Source: Myxococcales bacterium
Lineage (GTDB): Bacteria > Myxococcota_A > Polyangia > Polyangiales > Polyangiaceae
NCBI GenBank assembly: GCA_025351875.1
Contig: JANXVA010000276.1
Coordinates: 1-43,688, forward strand
Direction: 5' to 3'
DNA: 43,688 nucleotides
How positions within the stretch are numbered: position 1 is the stretch's first letter; the number at the start of each line of letters is the position of its first letter. Positions 15,549 to 24,341 of the stretch are shown here, in pieces. Under the pieces are notes generated by a model. It searched no databases, was not told where the DNA came from, and worked only from the letters and a program-made list of their open reading frames with translations. A program made the translations under genes and the position numbers.

Positions 15549-16955
15549 ATGACCGTGCCGGCGAACATCTTCCGCGAATACGACATCCGTGGCGTCGCGG
15601 CGCGCGACCTGTCCGATGAGCTTGCCGAGGGCATCGGTCGCGCGTTCGGCGTGACGCTTGCCGCGGACGCGAAGGACGGAAAGCCCCTGCGCCTCGCCGT
15701 CGGCCGCGATTGTCGTCTCTCGAGCCCGCGCCTCCACGCCGCGCTGCTTCGCGGCCTCGAGAAGGCCGGCGTGCACGTGGTCGACATCGGCATCGGCCCC
15801 ACGCCGATGCTCTACTTCGCCGTCTACAACCTCGGTACGGACGGCGGTATCCAGATCACCGGCAGCCACAACCCGGGTGACGAGAACGGCTTCAAGATGA
15901 TGCGCGGCAAGGCGAGCTTCTTCGGCGCCGACATCCAGAAGCTGCGCGAGACGATCATCGCGAAGGACTTCGGCGAGGACCGCACGGGCAAGGGCCGCGT
16001 CGAGCCGATCGACGTGCAGGACGCCTACGTCGCCACGATGAAGGAGCGGTTCGACTTCGCAGGCTCGAAGCTCGTCTTCACGCTCGACGCCGGCAACGGC
16101 TCGGGCGGCCCGCTCGGCATGCGCACGATGAAGGAGCTCGGCCTCTCGCCCGATCCGCTCTTCTGCGACATGGACGGCCACTTCCCGAACCACCACCCCG
16201 ATCCCACGGTGGAGAAGAACCTCGCGGCGCTCGTCGCGCGCGTGAAGGAGACGAAGGCGCGCGTCGGCCTCGCGTACGACGGCGACGCCGATCGCATCGG
16301 CGCCGTCGACGAGCACGGGACGGTGATCTGGGGCGACAAGCTCATGATCCTCTTCTCGCGCGCCCTCCTGAAGGACAAACCCGGCTCCACCATCCTCGGC
16401 GAGGTGAAGTGCAGCCAGACGCTCTACGACGACATCGCCAAGCACGGCGGGAAGCCGATCGTCTGGAAGACCGGCCACTCCCTCATCAAGACGAAGATGA
16501 AGGAGACAGGCGCGATGCTCGCCGGGGAGATGAGCGGTCACATCTTCTTCGCCGATCGCTACTTCGGCTACGACGACGCGATCTACGCGGGTCTCCGGCT
16601 CCTCGAGATCCTCATGAAGGATCCGCGTCCGCTGTCCGAGATGCTCGCCGATGTCCCGAAGACGTTCTCGACGCCGGAGCTCCGCGTCGATTGCCCCGAT
16701 GCGGTGAAGTTCCAGGTCGTGGCCGCCGTGACGGCTCACTACAAGGAGAAGGGCAACCCGGTCCTCGACATCGACGGCGCACGCATCACGTTTCCCGGCA
16801 CGAGCAACGCGCCGAAGTGGGGCCTCGTGCGCGCCTCCAACACCGGGCCGATCCTCGTGATGCGCTTCGAGGCTGGCACCGAGGCCGAGCTCTCCGAGAT
16901 CCGGAGCGAGGTCGAGGGCGTCGTGACCGCGGAGCGAGCGAAGCTTGCCGGCTGA
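15549..16955 (+). CDS. manB: Phosphomannomutase/phosphoglucomutase
   Basis: 468 aa from ATG 15549, which puts IFREYDIRG at residues 6-14 as in AlgC-type enzymes. The phosphoserine loop is TGSHNP (about 103-108), the metal loop DGDADR (about 243-248), the sugar-binding loop GEMSGH (about 326) and the phosphate loop RASNTGP near 435. It interconverts hexose 1- and 6-phosphates through a phosphoserine, feeding GDP-mannose or UDP-glucose for envelope polysaccharide. The last codons overlap prmC by 11 bp. It heads a plus-strand run that also contains a GH113-like glycosidase and a polysaccharide deacetylase. Mannose versus glucose preference cannot be told by eye, so the symbol is tentative. Confidence 0.92.
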   Translation: MTVPANIFREYDIRGVAARDLSDELAEGIGRAFGVTLAADAKDGKPLRLAVGRDCRLSSPRLHAALLRGLEKAGVHVVDIGIGPTPMLYFAVYNLGTDGGIQITGSHNPGDENGFKMMRGKASFFGADIQKLRETIIAKDFGEDRTGKGRVEPIDVQDAYVATMKERFDFAGSKLVFTLDAGNGSGGPLGMRTMKELGLSPDPLFCDMDGHFPNHHPDPTVEKNLAALVARVKETKARVGLAYDGDADRIGAVDEHGTVIWGDKLMILFSRALLKDKPGSTILGEVKCSQTLYDDIAKHGGKPIVWKTGHSLIKTKMKETGAMLAGEMSGHIFFADRYFGYDDAIYAGLRLLEILMKDPRPLSEMLADVPKTFSTPELRVDCPDAVKFQVVAAVTAHYKEKGNPVLDIDGARITFPGTSNAPKWGLVRASNTGPILVMRFEAGTEAELSEIRSEVEGVVTAERAKLAG

Positions 16956-17826
16956 GCCGACCCAGACCGCCCCGAAGAGCTGGACCATCGGCTCGCTCGT
17001 GAAGTGGGCGACGGACGACTTTCGCGCGCGCGGCATCGAGAGCCCGCGTCTCGACGCAGAGCTGATCGTCGCGCACACGCTCAAGATCGATCGCATGCGC
17101 GTCATCCTCGACGCCGAGCGCCCGCTCGAGGGCGTGGAGCTCGCGCAGCTGCGCGACCTCGTGAAGCGGCGCCGCGCCTACGAGCCCATCGCCTACCTCC
17201 GCGGCGAGCGCGAGTTCTACGGCCTGAAATTTCGCGTCGACAAGCGGGTCCTCGTCCCGCGCCCCGACACCGAGACGCTCGTCGACGCGGCGCTCGCGCG
17301 CAGCAGCCACCTCTCGATGTCGATGCGTCAGCTCGATCTCTGCACCGGCTCGGGTTGCGTCGCGATCGCGATGGCGCGCCAGCGGCCGACTGCGCAGGTC
17401 TTCGCCTCGGACATCAGCACCGATGCGCTGGCGGTGGCGCGTGACAACGCCCTTCGGCTCGGCGCCTACAACACGGCCTTCTTCGAGTCGGATCTCTACG
17501 CTGCCTTCGCGGGCAAGCGCTTCGACGTGATCACCGCGAACCCGCCGTACATCGCGAGCGCCGAGATCCCGACGCTCATGCCGGACGTGCGCGATCACGA
17601 ACCGAAGCTCGCGCTCGACGGCGGTGAGGACGGGCTCGTCCTCGTCCGACGCATCGTGACGGATGCCACCGCGCACCTCGAGCCTGGTGGGCTGCTCGCG
17701 GTCGAGATCGGCGCCGGCGAGGCGCCCGCAACGGTGCTGCTGCTCGAGGCGGGCGGCTTCGTGGACGTGCGCGTCCACCGCGATATCGCGCGCATCGAGC
17801 GCGTGGTCACCGGCGTCGTCGGCTGA
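16945..17826 (+). CDS. prmC: Peptide chain release factor N5-glutamine methyltransferase
   Basis: 293 aa from TTG 16945, overlapping the mutase stop by 11 bp. The N-terminal helical domain (about 10-90: SPRLDAELIVAHTL, RRRAYEPIAYLRGEREFYG) is typical of PrmC/HemK. The methyltransferase domain has LVPRPDTETLV (about 105), the SAM motif LDLCTGSGCVAIAMA (about 130-144) and the catalytic NPPYIA (about 198). PrmC methylates the GGQ glutamine of RF1/RF2 in the cytoplasm. In many bacteria it follows prfA; here prfA is absent and it is coupled to a phosphohexomutase instead. Length and motifs are complete. Confidence 0.93.
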   Translation: MPAEPTQTAPKSWTIGSLVKWATDDFRARGIESPRLDAELIVAHTLKIDRMRVILDAERPLEGVELAQLRDLVKRRRAYEPIAYLRGEREFYGLKFRVDKRVLVPRPDTETLVDAALARSSHLSMSMRQLDLCTGSGCVAIAMARQRPTAQVFASDISTDALAVARDNALRLGAYNTAFFESDLYAAFAGKRFDVITANPPYIASAEIPTLMPDVRDHEPKLALDGGEDGLVLVRRIVTDATAHLEPGGLLAVEIGAGEAPATVLLLEAGGFVDVRVHRDIARIERVVTGVVG

Positions 17827-17911
17827 CCGCACCGCCGCGCGCGATCGGGCCGCTGGCTGCGCGGGGCCGTGCAATAATCGCCGCCCGTTGAGCGCCGCCA
17901 CCCTGAGCGCC

Positions 17912-19138
17912 ATGTTCTTCCAGCGCGTGCTGCGCGGCGCGCGTGCCGTCCCGCTGCCTATCGCCTTGGCGTTCGCGTCGACACCCGTGCTGGCGCAAGT
18001 CGCGCCGGTGCGCACAGCGGCGGCGCCGCCGCGATCGGCCGAGGATCTCTCGCGCGCCCGCGTCCTCGATCAGCAGGGCGCCAAGGCCTACGCCGACGGT
18101 CGTTACAACGACGCGATCCGCTACTTCGAGGAGGCTCATCGCCTCGGTGGACCGCCGTTCGAGCTCTGGAACATCGCCAAGTGCCACGTGCGCCTCGATC
18201 AGCCGGAGCAGGCCAGCGAGGTGCTCGAGCGGTACCTCGCGACGCCGGCGCTCCCCGCGGAGGAGCGTGACGAGGCGACGCAGCAGCTGGCCGAGCTCCG
18301 CCGTCGACCGAGCACGGTGACGATCGCGTCCAATCCTACCGGCGCCGCGGTGACCCTCGATGGGCACCCGCCCGAAGGCGGCAAGACGCCCACGTCGTTC
18401 GTGGTCCAGCCGGGCACTCACACGATCACCCTGACGGCGCCGAAGCGTGCGGTATACACGCAAACGTTCGAGGCGAAGTACGGACGGGCCATCATCCTCG
18501 ACGTTCCGCTCGCGAACGAGCAGCGCCCGACACCCGCGGACAATCCGTACGGCGCCGGAGAGATCAAGCGCGTGTCGTTTCGTGGTGACGTAGGCGTGAT
18601 GGTGCCCAAGTACGGAAGCGTCAACGGCGACCCGCACTTCACGCTCATCGCGAGCGGCGCTTATCGTTTCGCAGACGTCGGCGCGACGACGTTCGCGGTC
18701 GGTGGGATGCTGCTCATCACCGGCGACTCGTGGGAGAATCGCGTCGCTGCTCCGACGAGCGCTATGCCATGTGGAACGCTCTCGGGCTCGCGCGCCGCGA
18801 CGGCGGCCTCGCTGTTCGCCACGGGCAGCGCGGGCTGGGAGATCGCCGCGCGCGTGCGCGCGCACGCGGTCGCCGGAGTAGGCGTCGCGGCGTACTTCGC
18901 CGGCGATCTCGGCGGCGACGTGTTCGTCCCGTCATGCAGTCCCGCGCCGGGACCGAAGCCCGCACTCATGGCCGGCGCACAGGTCGACTTTGCGCTCACG
19001 CCCATCGTGAGGCTGTCGGCGCTCCCGCTCGTCCTGCAGCTGCAGCCCTCGTTCGACGGCGCGCGTAGCCAGCCGGTCGACGCCAGCGGCATCTGGATGC
19101 GCGCGACGATCGCGATCGGCGCAGGGGTCGACCTGTGA
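17912..19138 (+). CDS. TPR and PEGA-domain exported protein, possible beta-barrel end
   Basis: 408 aa from ATG 17912; a TTG at 17888 is in frame. Signal peptide ALAFASTPVLAQ ends near residue 29. TPR-like helices follow (about 48-125: AKAYADGRYNDAIRYFEEAHRL, WNIAKCHVRLDQPEQASEVLERYL). A PEGA domain is at about 135-205 (VTIASNPTGAAVTLDG...VQPGTHTITLTAPK). The last 190 residues alternate hydrophobic and polar residues with many aromatics and end in MRATIAIGAGVDL, resembling an outer-membrane barrel or surface beta domain. TPR+PEGA proteins are abundant in myxobacteria and are thought to act at the cell surface; the role here is unknown. It overlaps the next gene by 4 bp. Confidence 0.8.
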   Translation: MFFQRVLRGARAVPLPIALAFASTPVLAQVAPVRTAAAPPRSAEDLSRARVLDQQGAKAYADGRYNDAIRYFEEAHRLGGPPFELWNIAKCHVRLDQPEQASEVLERYLATPALPAEERDEATQQLAELRRRPSTVTIASNPTGAAVTLDGHPPEGGKTPTSFVVQPGTHTITLTAPKRAVYTQTFEAKYGRAIILDVPLANEQRPTPADNPYGAGEIKRVSFRGDVGVMVPKYGSVNGDPHFTLIASGAYRFADVGATTFAVGGMLLITGDSWENRVAAPTSAMPCGTLSGSRAATAASLFATGSAGWEIAARVRAHAVAGVGVAAYFAGDLGGDVFVPSCSPAPGPKPALMAGAQVDFALTPIVRLSALPLVLQLQPSFDGARSQPVDASGIWMRATIAIGAGVDL

Positions 19139-19797
19139 GCGTGCCCACCCTCTTCGACTTCAACGGCGTGCTCGTCGACGACGAGTCCGTCCACCTCGCC
19201 GCGTTTCGCGAGGTGCTTCGTCCTCACGGAGTCTCGTTCGACGACGAGACGTACACCGAGCGGTACCTCGGCTTCGACGATGCCGGCGCGTTTCGCGCGA
19301 TGCTCACCGACGCCGGGCAGCAGCCCTCGGACGCCGACGTCGCGCGGCTCATCGCGGCGAAGAAGCCGCTCTACATGGAGCTCATCGGCGACTCGCTCGT
19401 GGTCTTCGAGGGCGCGCGCGAGATCGTGCGGCGCCGTGCGAAGGTCGGCACCGTCGGCATCGTCTCGGGCGCGCTGCGCGACGAGATCGAGCATGCGCTG
19501 CGCGTGATGGACGTGCGCGAGGAGATCGCCTTCATCGTGTCCGCCGAGGACACGACCGCCTGCAAGCCGGATCCCGAGGGCTATGCTCGGGGCGTGCGCG
19601 CCCTCCGTGCGCTCGCGGCCGCTGGAGCGCCTGTCGTGATCGAGGACTCCGTCGCCGGGATCCAGGCCGCCAAGGCAGCCGGCCTGTTCTGCGCGGCGGT
19701 CGCGCACAGCTACCCGGCGGACGTCCTGCGCGCGGCAGGCGCCGATGTCGTCGCCCTGCGCATCGCCGACCTCACCGACGAGCTGCTCTCGCCATGA
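19135..19797 (+). CDS. HAD-superfamily hydrolase (beta-PGM-like, DFNG variant)
   Basis: 220 aa from GTG 19135, overlapping the previous stop (GTGA). HAD motif I reads FDFNGVLVDDE (7-17): the nucleophile Asp 8 is present, but the second Asp of DxDG, the usual acid/base, is Asn. Motif II Ser is in VSG (about 116), the motif III Lys in CKPDPEGY (about 143) and motif IV in VIEDSVAGIQAA (about 168). The cap domain lies at about 18-85. The family includes beta-phosphoglucomutases and sugar phosphatases, and DFNG variants are known among HAD-IA proteins. The Asn may alter phosphatase versus mutase chemistry. It is coupled to the GH113-like gene by an ATGA overlap. Confidence 0.85.
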   Translation: MSVPTLFDFNGVLVDDESVHLAAFREVLRPHGVSFDDETYTERYLGFDDAGAFRAMLTDAGQQPSDADVARLIAAKKPLYMELIGDSLVVFEGAREIVRRRAKVGTVGIVSGALRDEIEHALRVMDVREEIAFIVSAEDTTACKPDPEGYARGVRALRALAAAGAPVVIEDSVAGIQAAKAAGLFCAAVAHSYPADVLRAAGADVVALRIADLTDELLSP

Positions 19798-20987
19798 ACG
19801 CGGCGCGGCTCGGTCTCGTGTTGCTCGCCTGTGGGCTCTTCGCCGCGCGTACCGCGTCGCCCGCTGGAGATGGCGCGCCGCGAGCTCCACGTGTGGGTCC
19901 GATGTTCCCGCATCCAGGCGCCGAGGGTTGGCGTGCTTCCGGTCACGACGCCGTGCGCGGGATCACGATCGGTCCGATCGAGAACGGCTACCACCCCGGC
20001 GTGGGCTACGGCAGCGCGGCGTACGCTCGGACGCTCGACGAATGCGTGAGGCAAGGCGCAACCTGGGTCGCCATCACTCCGTTCGGCCGCGTCGGTGATC
20101 TCGCGGGCCGCGGTGTCGATCCGTCGTTCGAGCAGCCGTTCGCAAAGAACCGGGAGGACATCCGGCGTGGCATCGCGATGGCCCACGCACGCGGGCTCTC
20201 GGTGATGCTCGTCCCGCACCTCTGGGTGGAGTCCGGGGAATGGCGCGCCAAGATCGATCCGCCCACCGACGCCGCGTGGGACGCGTGGACGAGGAGCTAC
20301 GGCGCCTTCGTGAAGGGCTGGGCCGAGGTGGCGCAGTCCTCGCGCGTGGAGCTCTTCTCCGCAGGCGTCGAGCTGCGCTCGTGGGTGACCACGCCGCGTG
20401 CGCCGAGCTTCGCAATGCTGGTGCGCGAGTTGCGTGCAGTCTACAAGGGTCCGATCACGTATTCTGCGAACTGGGACGACGTGGAGCAGACCGTCGTGCT
20501 GAGCGAGCTCGACGTCATCGGTGTGAACGCGTTCTACCCGCTCGCGGAGAAGGACGGCGCGTCGTTCGAGACGCTCCTCGAGGGCGGCAAGCGTGTGCAG
20601 TCTCGCGTGCGTGCGCTCGCGGACGCCTGGCAGAAGCCCGTCCTCTTCACGGAGATCGGCTACACGACCCGCAAGGACCCCGCGATCCGGCCGTGGGAGT
20701 GGCCTGACGCCATGACCAACGTCCGCGTCGACGAGGTCGCGCAGGCCGACGCCTACCGAGCGCTCCTTGCGCCGTTGCTCGACGAACCGCGCTTCATGGG
20801 CTTCTTCGTGTGGCGGGTCTACGCGGACCCGGACGACATCTCGCAAGAGGCGGAGTGGGGCTTCTCCCCGCGCGGCAAGCTTGCGGAGCTGGTCATGCGT
20901 GATGCGTTCGCGGCGGCCTGGTCCGGCGACGCGACGCGCAGGCGCGGGTGGGCGCCGGCGGCACGCGTGCCCGGGCTCTTTCCGTAG
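19794..20987 (+). CDS. Glycoside hydrolase family 113-like protein (exported)
   Basis: 397 aa. The N-terminus MNAARLGLVLLACGLFAARTASPA looks like a signal peptide, possibly a lipoprotein. The TIM-barrel body matches GH113: SAGVELRSW with the likely acid/base Glu (about 193), ITYSANWDDV (about 222), LDVIGVNAFYPL (about 240) and PVLFTEIGYTTRKDP with the likely nucleophile Glu (about 287), then GFFVWRVYAD (about 340) and a final GKLAELVM. Characterised GH113 enzymes are beta-mannanases. With a phosphomannomutase and a polysaccharide deacetylase in the same run, a mannose-containing polymer is a reasonable substrate guess. ATG overlaps the HAD stop by 4 bp. Confidence 0.83.
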   Translation: MNAARLGLVLLACGLFAARTASPAGDGAPRAPRVGPMFPHPGAEGWRASGHDAVRGITIGPIENGYHPGVGYGSAAYARTLDECVRQGATWVAITPFGRVGDLAGRGVDPSFEQPFAKNREDIRRGIAMAHARGLSVMLVPHLWVESGEWRAKIDPPTDAAWDAWTRSYGAFVKGWAEVAQSSRVELFSAGVELRSWVTTPRAPSFAMLVRELRAVYKGPITYSANWDDVEQTVVLSELDVIGVNAFYPLAEKDGASFETLLEGGKRVQSRVRALADAWQKPVLFTEIGYTTRKDPAIRPWEWPDAMTNVRVDEVAQADAYRALLAPLLDEPRFMGFFVWRVYADPDDISQEAEWGFSPRGKLAELVMRDAFAAAWSGDATRRRGWAPAARVPGLFP

Positions 20988-21061
20988 CCGCGCAGCGCTT
21001 CGATAAGCATGCCCGCGTAGTTGGCCGCGCGCTGTCCGCGTTTCGTACGATCCGTGGCGTC

Positions 21062-22183
21062 ATGTCTCGCGCGCTCGTCCTCGCCTTCTTCGCGGGCACC
21101 CTCGCGGTGGGCTCGTGGGTCGGCCTCGGCAAGCCAACGTTCACCGAGGGGCGCGAGTGGGTCGAGGCCGCCAAGACACGCGCCGACGCGACCGCGAAGG
21201 CCAAGGCCGACGCCAGCGCGACTGCGAGCGCGAGGCCCCCGCCCGCGGCGGACGGTCCGCCGATCGGCGGTAGCAACCTCGACGGCATCCCTTCGATGCG
21301 GCCGTGGCCGGCGCTCAACGCCGACGCGAGCATCCCCAAGGCGTGGATGGTCGCGGAGGGACCCGCGTATCGCGCGGGGAGCGGCCGTCGCCTCGTGACG
21401 CTGACGTTCGACGACGGCCCGTTCCCGGAGACGACACCGACGGTGCTGCGCATCCTCGCCAAGCGCAAGATCCACGCTTCGTTCTTCGTCATCGGGAGGT
21501 ACCTGGACGGAGACGACGAGCGCGCGAAGCAGTCGCGCGACGTGCTGAAGCAAGTCGCCGCGGCGGGCCATCTCATCGGTAACCACACCCACGACCACTC
21601 CTTGCTCACGTCGGTCACCCACACGCAGGTGCTCGAGCAGATCGACGAGGGCGCGGCCTCGATCGAGCGCGTGACGGGCAAGCGACCGATCCTCTTCCGG
21701 CCGCCCTTCGGGAAGCTCGACGACTTCGGGCAGAGCGCCGTGCGCGAGCGCGGCCTCGATCTGCTCCTCTGGAGCGTCGAGAAGCAGGACATGCAGCGCA
21801 CCGACTCGCACGAGGTGTTCCGCGAGCTGGTCGGACAGATCGAATACAAGGAGGGCGGGATCGTCCTGTTGCACGACATCCGCTGGACCTCGATCGCCGT
21901 GCTGCGCGAGCTGCTCGACTGGCTGCACGTGCATCGCTGGGATCCGAAGAGGCCGTCGCGGCTCGGCTACGAGATCGTCGATCTCCCCGCGTACCTTCGC
22001 GAGGTAGCCGCCTCGCCGCTGCCGTACGAGACGCGCGACGAGCTCGAGAAGGCGCGCGAGGCGGCGGCGAAGGAGAGAGAGAACGGAGAACCTGGCCGGC
22101 CCATCGGCTCGGCGAACCGTGTCAGTCAGCGAGCGAAGGGCTCGCCGGCGCGGTCAGCCGCGCGCTCATCCGCCGTTGATTGA
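21062..22183 (+). CDS. Polysaccharide deacetylase (NodB/CE4 family), membrane-anchored
   Basis: 373 aa from ATG 21062. An N-terminal hydrophobic segment (4-22) is probably an uncleaved anchor or signal, followed by an Ala/Lys/Asp-rich stalk (about 30-75). CE4 motifs: TFDDGP (114-119, catalytic Asp and metal Asp), HTHDH (about 176-180, metal His residues), RPPFG (about 214-218) and LLHDI near 278 with the catalytic His. It removes N- or O-acetyl groups from a periplasmic or surface polysaccharide, e.g. peptidoglycan or exopolysaccharide. The tail is charged (Glu/Lys/Arg). TACGAT lies 10 nt before the ATG. The 3' end overlaps the convergent tlpA-like gene by 18 bp. Confidence 0.92.
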   Translation: MSRALVLAFFAGTLAVGSWVGLGKPTFTEGREWVEAAKTRADATAKAKADASATASARPPPAADGPPIGGSNLDGIPSMRPWPALNADASIPKAWMVAEGPAYRAGSGRRLVTLTFDDGPFPETTPTVLRILAKRKIHASFFVIGRYLDGDDERAKQSRDVLKQVAAAGHLIGNHTHDHSLLTSVTHTQVLEQIDEGAASIERVTGKRPILFRPPFGKLDDFGQSAVRERGLDLLLWSVEKQDMQRTDSHEVFRELVGQIEYKEGGIVLLHDIRWTSIAVLRELLDWLHVHRWDPKRPSRLGYEIVDLPAYLREVAASPLPYETRDELEKAREAAAKERENGEPGRPIGSANRVSQRAKGSPARSAARSSAVD

Positions 22184-22840
22184 TTCGCAGACGGCGGCTT
22201 CCTTGCCGACGAACTTGCCGTCGCGCGCCTGCACCTCGCAGTAGCCGCCCGAGCGAACCTGCTCGACGAACTGCACGACCGCGGCGTTCGACCACTCGCG
22301 TGCGCCGTCGAAGCGCGCACGAATGACGCCGTTCTTGTCGATGATCCAGGTCTCCGGGTAGAGCGACGTGCCGTACTTGCTGCCGACGTTCTTCGCGTCG
22401 GGATCCATGAGCACGGCGAAGGGCGGCTCTTCCTTGAGCACGGCCTTCAGAACGTCGCGGGCCTCCTGCGCGGTGTCGTCGGTCGAGACGGTGACGACGG
22501 CGACGTCGGTCATCGGCTTCAGGATGCGCGCGAGATCGGCGATCTCGGGCATCTCCTCCATGCAGGGCCCGCAGGTCTTCGTCCAGAAGTTGAGGACGAC
22601 GACCTTGCCCCGATAGCTCTCGAGCGAGACATCGTGACCCTGGATGTCCTTGAGCTTGAAGTCGGGCGCCTTCTTCTCGAAGCCCGCGTAGTTCGGACGG
22701 AGCAGGCACGTCGCGCTGCAGCGTCGTCGTGACTCGCCCTCTTTCGCGACGGAAACGAACGCGTACACGCCGACGGCCGCCGCGATCACGAACGCGACGT
22801 GCGCGAGCGGGGCAAGCGGGCTCTTCTCGTCGCGGCTCAC
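22166..22840 (-). CDS. TlpA-like thiol-disulfide oxidoreductase
   Basis: 224 aa from GTG 22840; a TTG at 22870 would add 10 residues. An N-terminal membrane anchor (about 13-35, LAHVAFVIAAAVGVYAFVSV) precedes a thioredoxin/AhpC-TSA fold. The active site is NFWTKTCGPCMEEMPE (about 81-96) with the CGPC pair; Thr replaces the usual Trp before it. The cis-Pro region YPETWIIDKNG is intact (about 160). Two extra Cys lie just after the anchor (RRRCSATC) and two near the C-terminus, so extra disulfides are possible. It probably acts in the periplasm in reducing or oxidising cysteines, e.g. for cytochrome c maturation. Divergent from hflX. Confidence 0.9.
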   Translation of the reverse strand: MSRDEKSPLAPLAHVAFVIAAAVGVYAFVSVAKEGESRRRCSATCLLRPNYAGFEKKAPDFKLKDIQGHDVSLESYRGKVVVLNFWTKTCGPCMEEMPEIADLARILKPMTDVAVVTVSTDDTAQEARDVLKAVLKEEPPFAVLMDPDAKNVGSKYGTSLYPETWIIDKNGVIRARFDGAREWSNAAVVQFVEQVRSGGYCEVQARDGKFVGKEAAVCESINGG

Positions 22841-22915
22841 GGGCGGAGTCTGGCACAGATCGGCCCCCAAGTGGGCTACTCGGAGCGAGGGCGCCGTGCT
22901 ACCTCGGTCCCCTCA

Positions 22916-24337
22916 ATGCCCCAAGCCACTGATCGCGGTCACGACTCGCGCGCCCTCGGCAAGGCCGTGCTCGTCGCCGTGCACCTCCCCGATGCCGACG
23001 ACCTCGAGTTCCGTTCGAGCGTCGAAGAGCTCGAGCGTCTCGTCTCGACCCTCGGGTACCGCACGATCGCGAAGGTCACCCAGGTCCGGGGCCACCTCGA
23101 GGCCGGCGCGGTGCTCGGCGAAGGCAAGCTCCTCGAGCTGGGGGAGCTCACCGGCGGCGACGGTCAAGTCGGCTCCACCGCCCCGCAGAAGAAGGACAAG
23201 GCGCGGATCAAGCGTCAGGCCGCCGAGGCCGCGGAGCACGGCGACGAAGCCGACGAAGCCGACGAGGTCGACGGAGAAGAGGAGGAGCCCGAGCTCGACC
23301 GAGACGGTCAGCCGGTGCCCAAGGTCGACCTCGTCGCCGTCGACCACGATCTCTCGCCGAGCCAGGCGCGGAACCTCGAGCGCGCGACCGGCTGTCAGGT
23401 CCTCGACCGCACGGGCGTCATCATCGAGATCTTCCACCGTCACGCGAAGAGCCGCGAGGCGCGTCTCCAGGTCGAGATCGCGCGCTTGAACTACACGGCG
23501 CCGCGCATGCGCGAGTCACCCGGAGGCAAGGAGCGCCAGCAAGGAAAAGGCGCCGGCGAGGCCGCGCTGGAGCTCGATCGACGCAAGGTGCGCGACCGCG
23601 TCGCGGAGCTCAAGAAGGAGCTCGAGGCCGTCCAGCGTGATCAGGACGTTCGGCGCTCGCACCGTCGTCAGGCGCGGCGCATCGCGCTGGTGGGCTACAC
23701 GAACGCAGGCAAATCGTCGCTCATGCGCGCGCTCACCGGGAGCGAGGTGTACATCGAGAACAAGCTCTTCGCGACGCTCGACACCACCGTGCGCGCGCTC
23801 CACCCCGAGGCAAAACCGCGCATCCTCGTGAGCGACACCGTCGGCTTCATCAAGAAGCTCCCGCACGATCTCGTCGCGAGCTTCAAGTCCACGCTCGACG
23901 AGGCGCTCGAGGCCTCGCACCTCCTGCACATCGTCGATGGGGCGGACCCGTCGTGGGAGGCGCAGCTCGAGGTGACCCGCGAGGTCCTCGAGGAGATCGG
24001 CGCCGGCGACGTTCCCTCCACGCTCTTGATGAACAAGGTCGATCGCATCGACCCGGAGGACCTCGCTCGTCTTCGCGTACGCCTCCCGGATGCGTGGTTC
24101 GTGTCGGCCCACGACCCGAAGGACGTTGCCCTCATTCGCGAGCGCATCATCGGCATCTTCGAGGCCAAGTACCTCGAGGAGGAGCTGGTCGTCCCGTACG
24201 ACCGCCAGAACATCCTGAGCGAGATGCACGATTCGGGTCGCGTGATGGGCGAGCGCTACGAGGACACGGGCATCATCGTGACGTACCGCGCCGAATCCGA
24301 CACCCTCGCGCGCTTCAAGTCGAAGCTCGCGAAGTAG
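22916..24337 (+). CDS. hflX: Ribosome-associated GTPase HflX
   Basis: 473 aa from ATG 22916. The N-terminal HflX domain shows GAVLGEGKLLEL (about 62) and DHDLSPSQARNLE (about 144), then LDRTGVIIEIFHRHAKSREARLQVEIARLNY (about 163-193). The GTPase domain has G1 GYTNAGKSS (about 259), G3 DTVGF (about 307) and G4 NKVD (about 374). HflX binds the 50S subunit and splits stalled 70S ribosomes under stress. Unusually, an acidic and basic insertion of about 55 residues (about 80-135, rich in EADEADE and EEEEPE) interrupts the N domain just before the LSPSQ motif. It is monocistronic as far as seen. Confidence 0.94.
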   Translation: MPQATDRGHDSRALGKAVLVAVHLPDADDLEFRSSVEELERLVSTLGYRTIAKVTQVRGHLEAGAVLGEGKLLELGELTGGDGQVGSTAPQKKDKARIKRQAAEAAEHGDEADEADEVDGEEEEPELDRDGQPVPKVDLVAVDHDLSPSQARNLERATGCQVLDRTGVIIEIFHRHAKSREARLQVEIARLNYTAPRMRESPGGKERQQGKGAGEAALELDRRKVRDRVAELKKELEAVQRDQDVRRSHRRQARRIALVGYTNAGKSSLMRALTGSEVYIENKLFATLDTTVRALHPEAKPRILVSDTVGFIKKLPHDLVASFKSTLDEALEASHLLHIVDGADPSWEAQLEVTREVLEEIGAGDVPSTLLMNKVDRIDPEDLARLRVRLPDAWFVSAHDPKDVALIRERIIGIFEAKYLEEELVVPYDRQNILSEMHDSGRVMGERYEDTGIIVTYRAESDTLARFKSKLAK

Positions 24338-24341
24338 CGGC

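Noticed and set aside
14820-17105. 761-codon minus-strand open frame opposite the phosphomannomutase gene
   Set aside because: Antisense shadow of a certain gene, with Arg/Ala/Asp-rich composition and no domain-like pattern.
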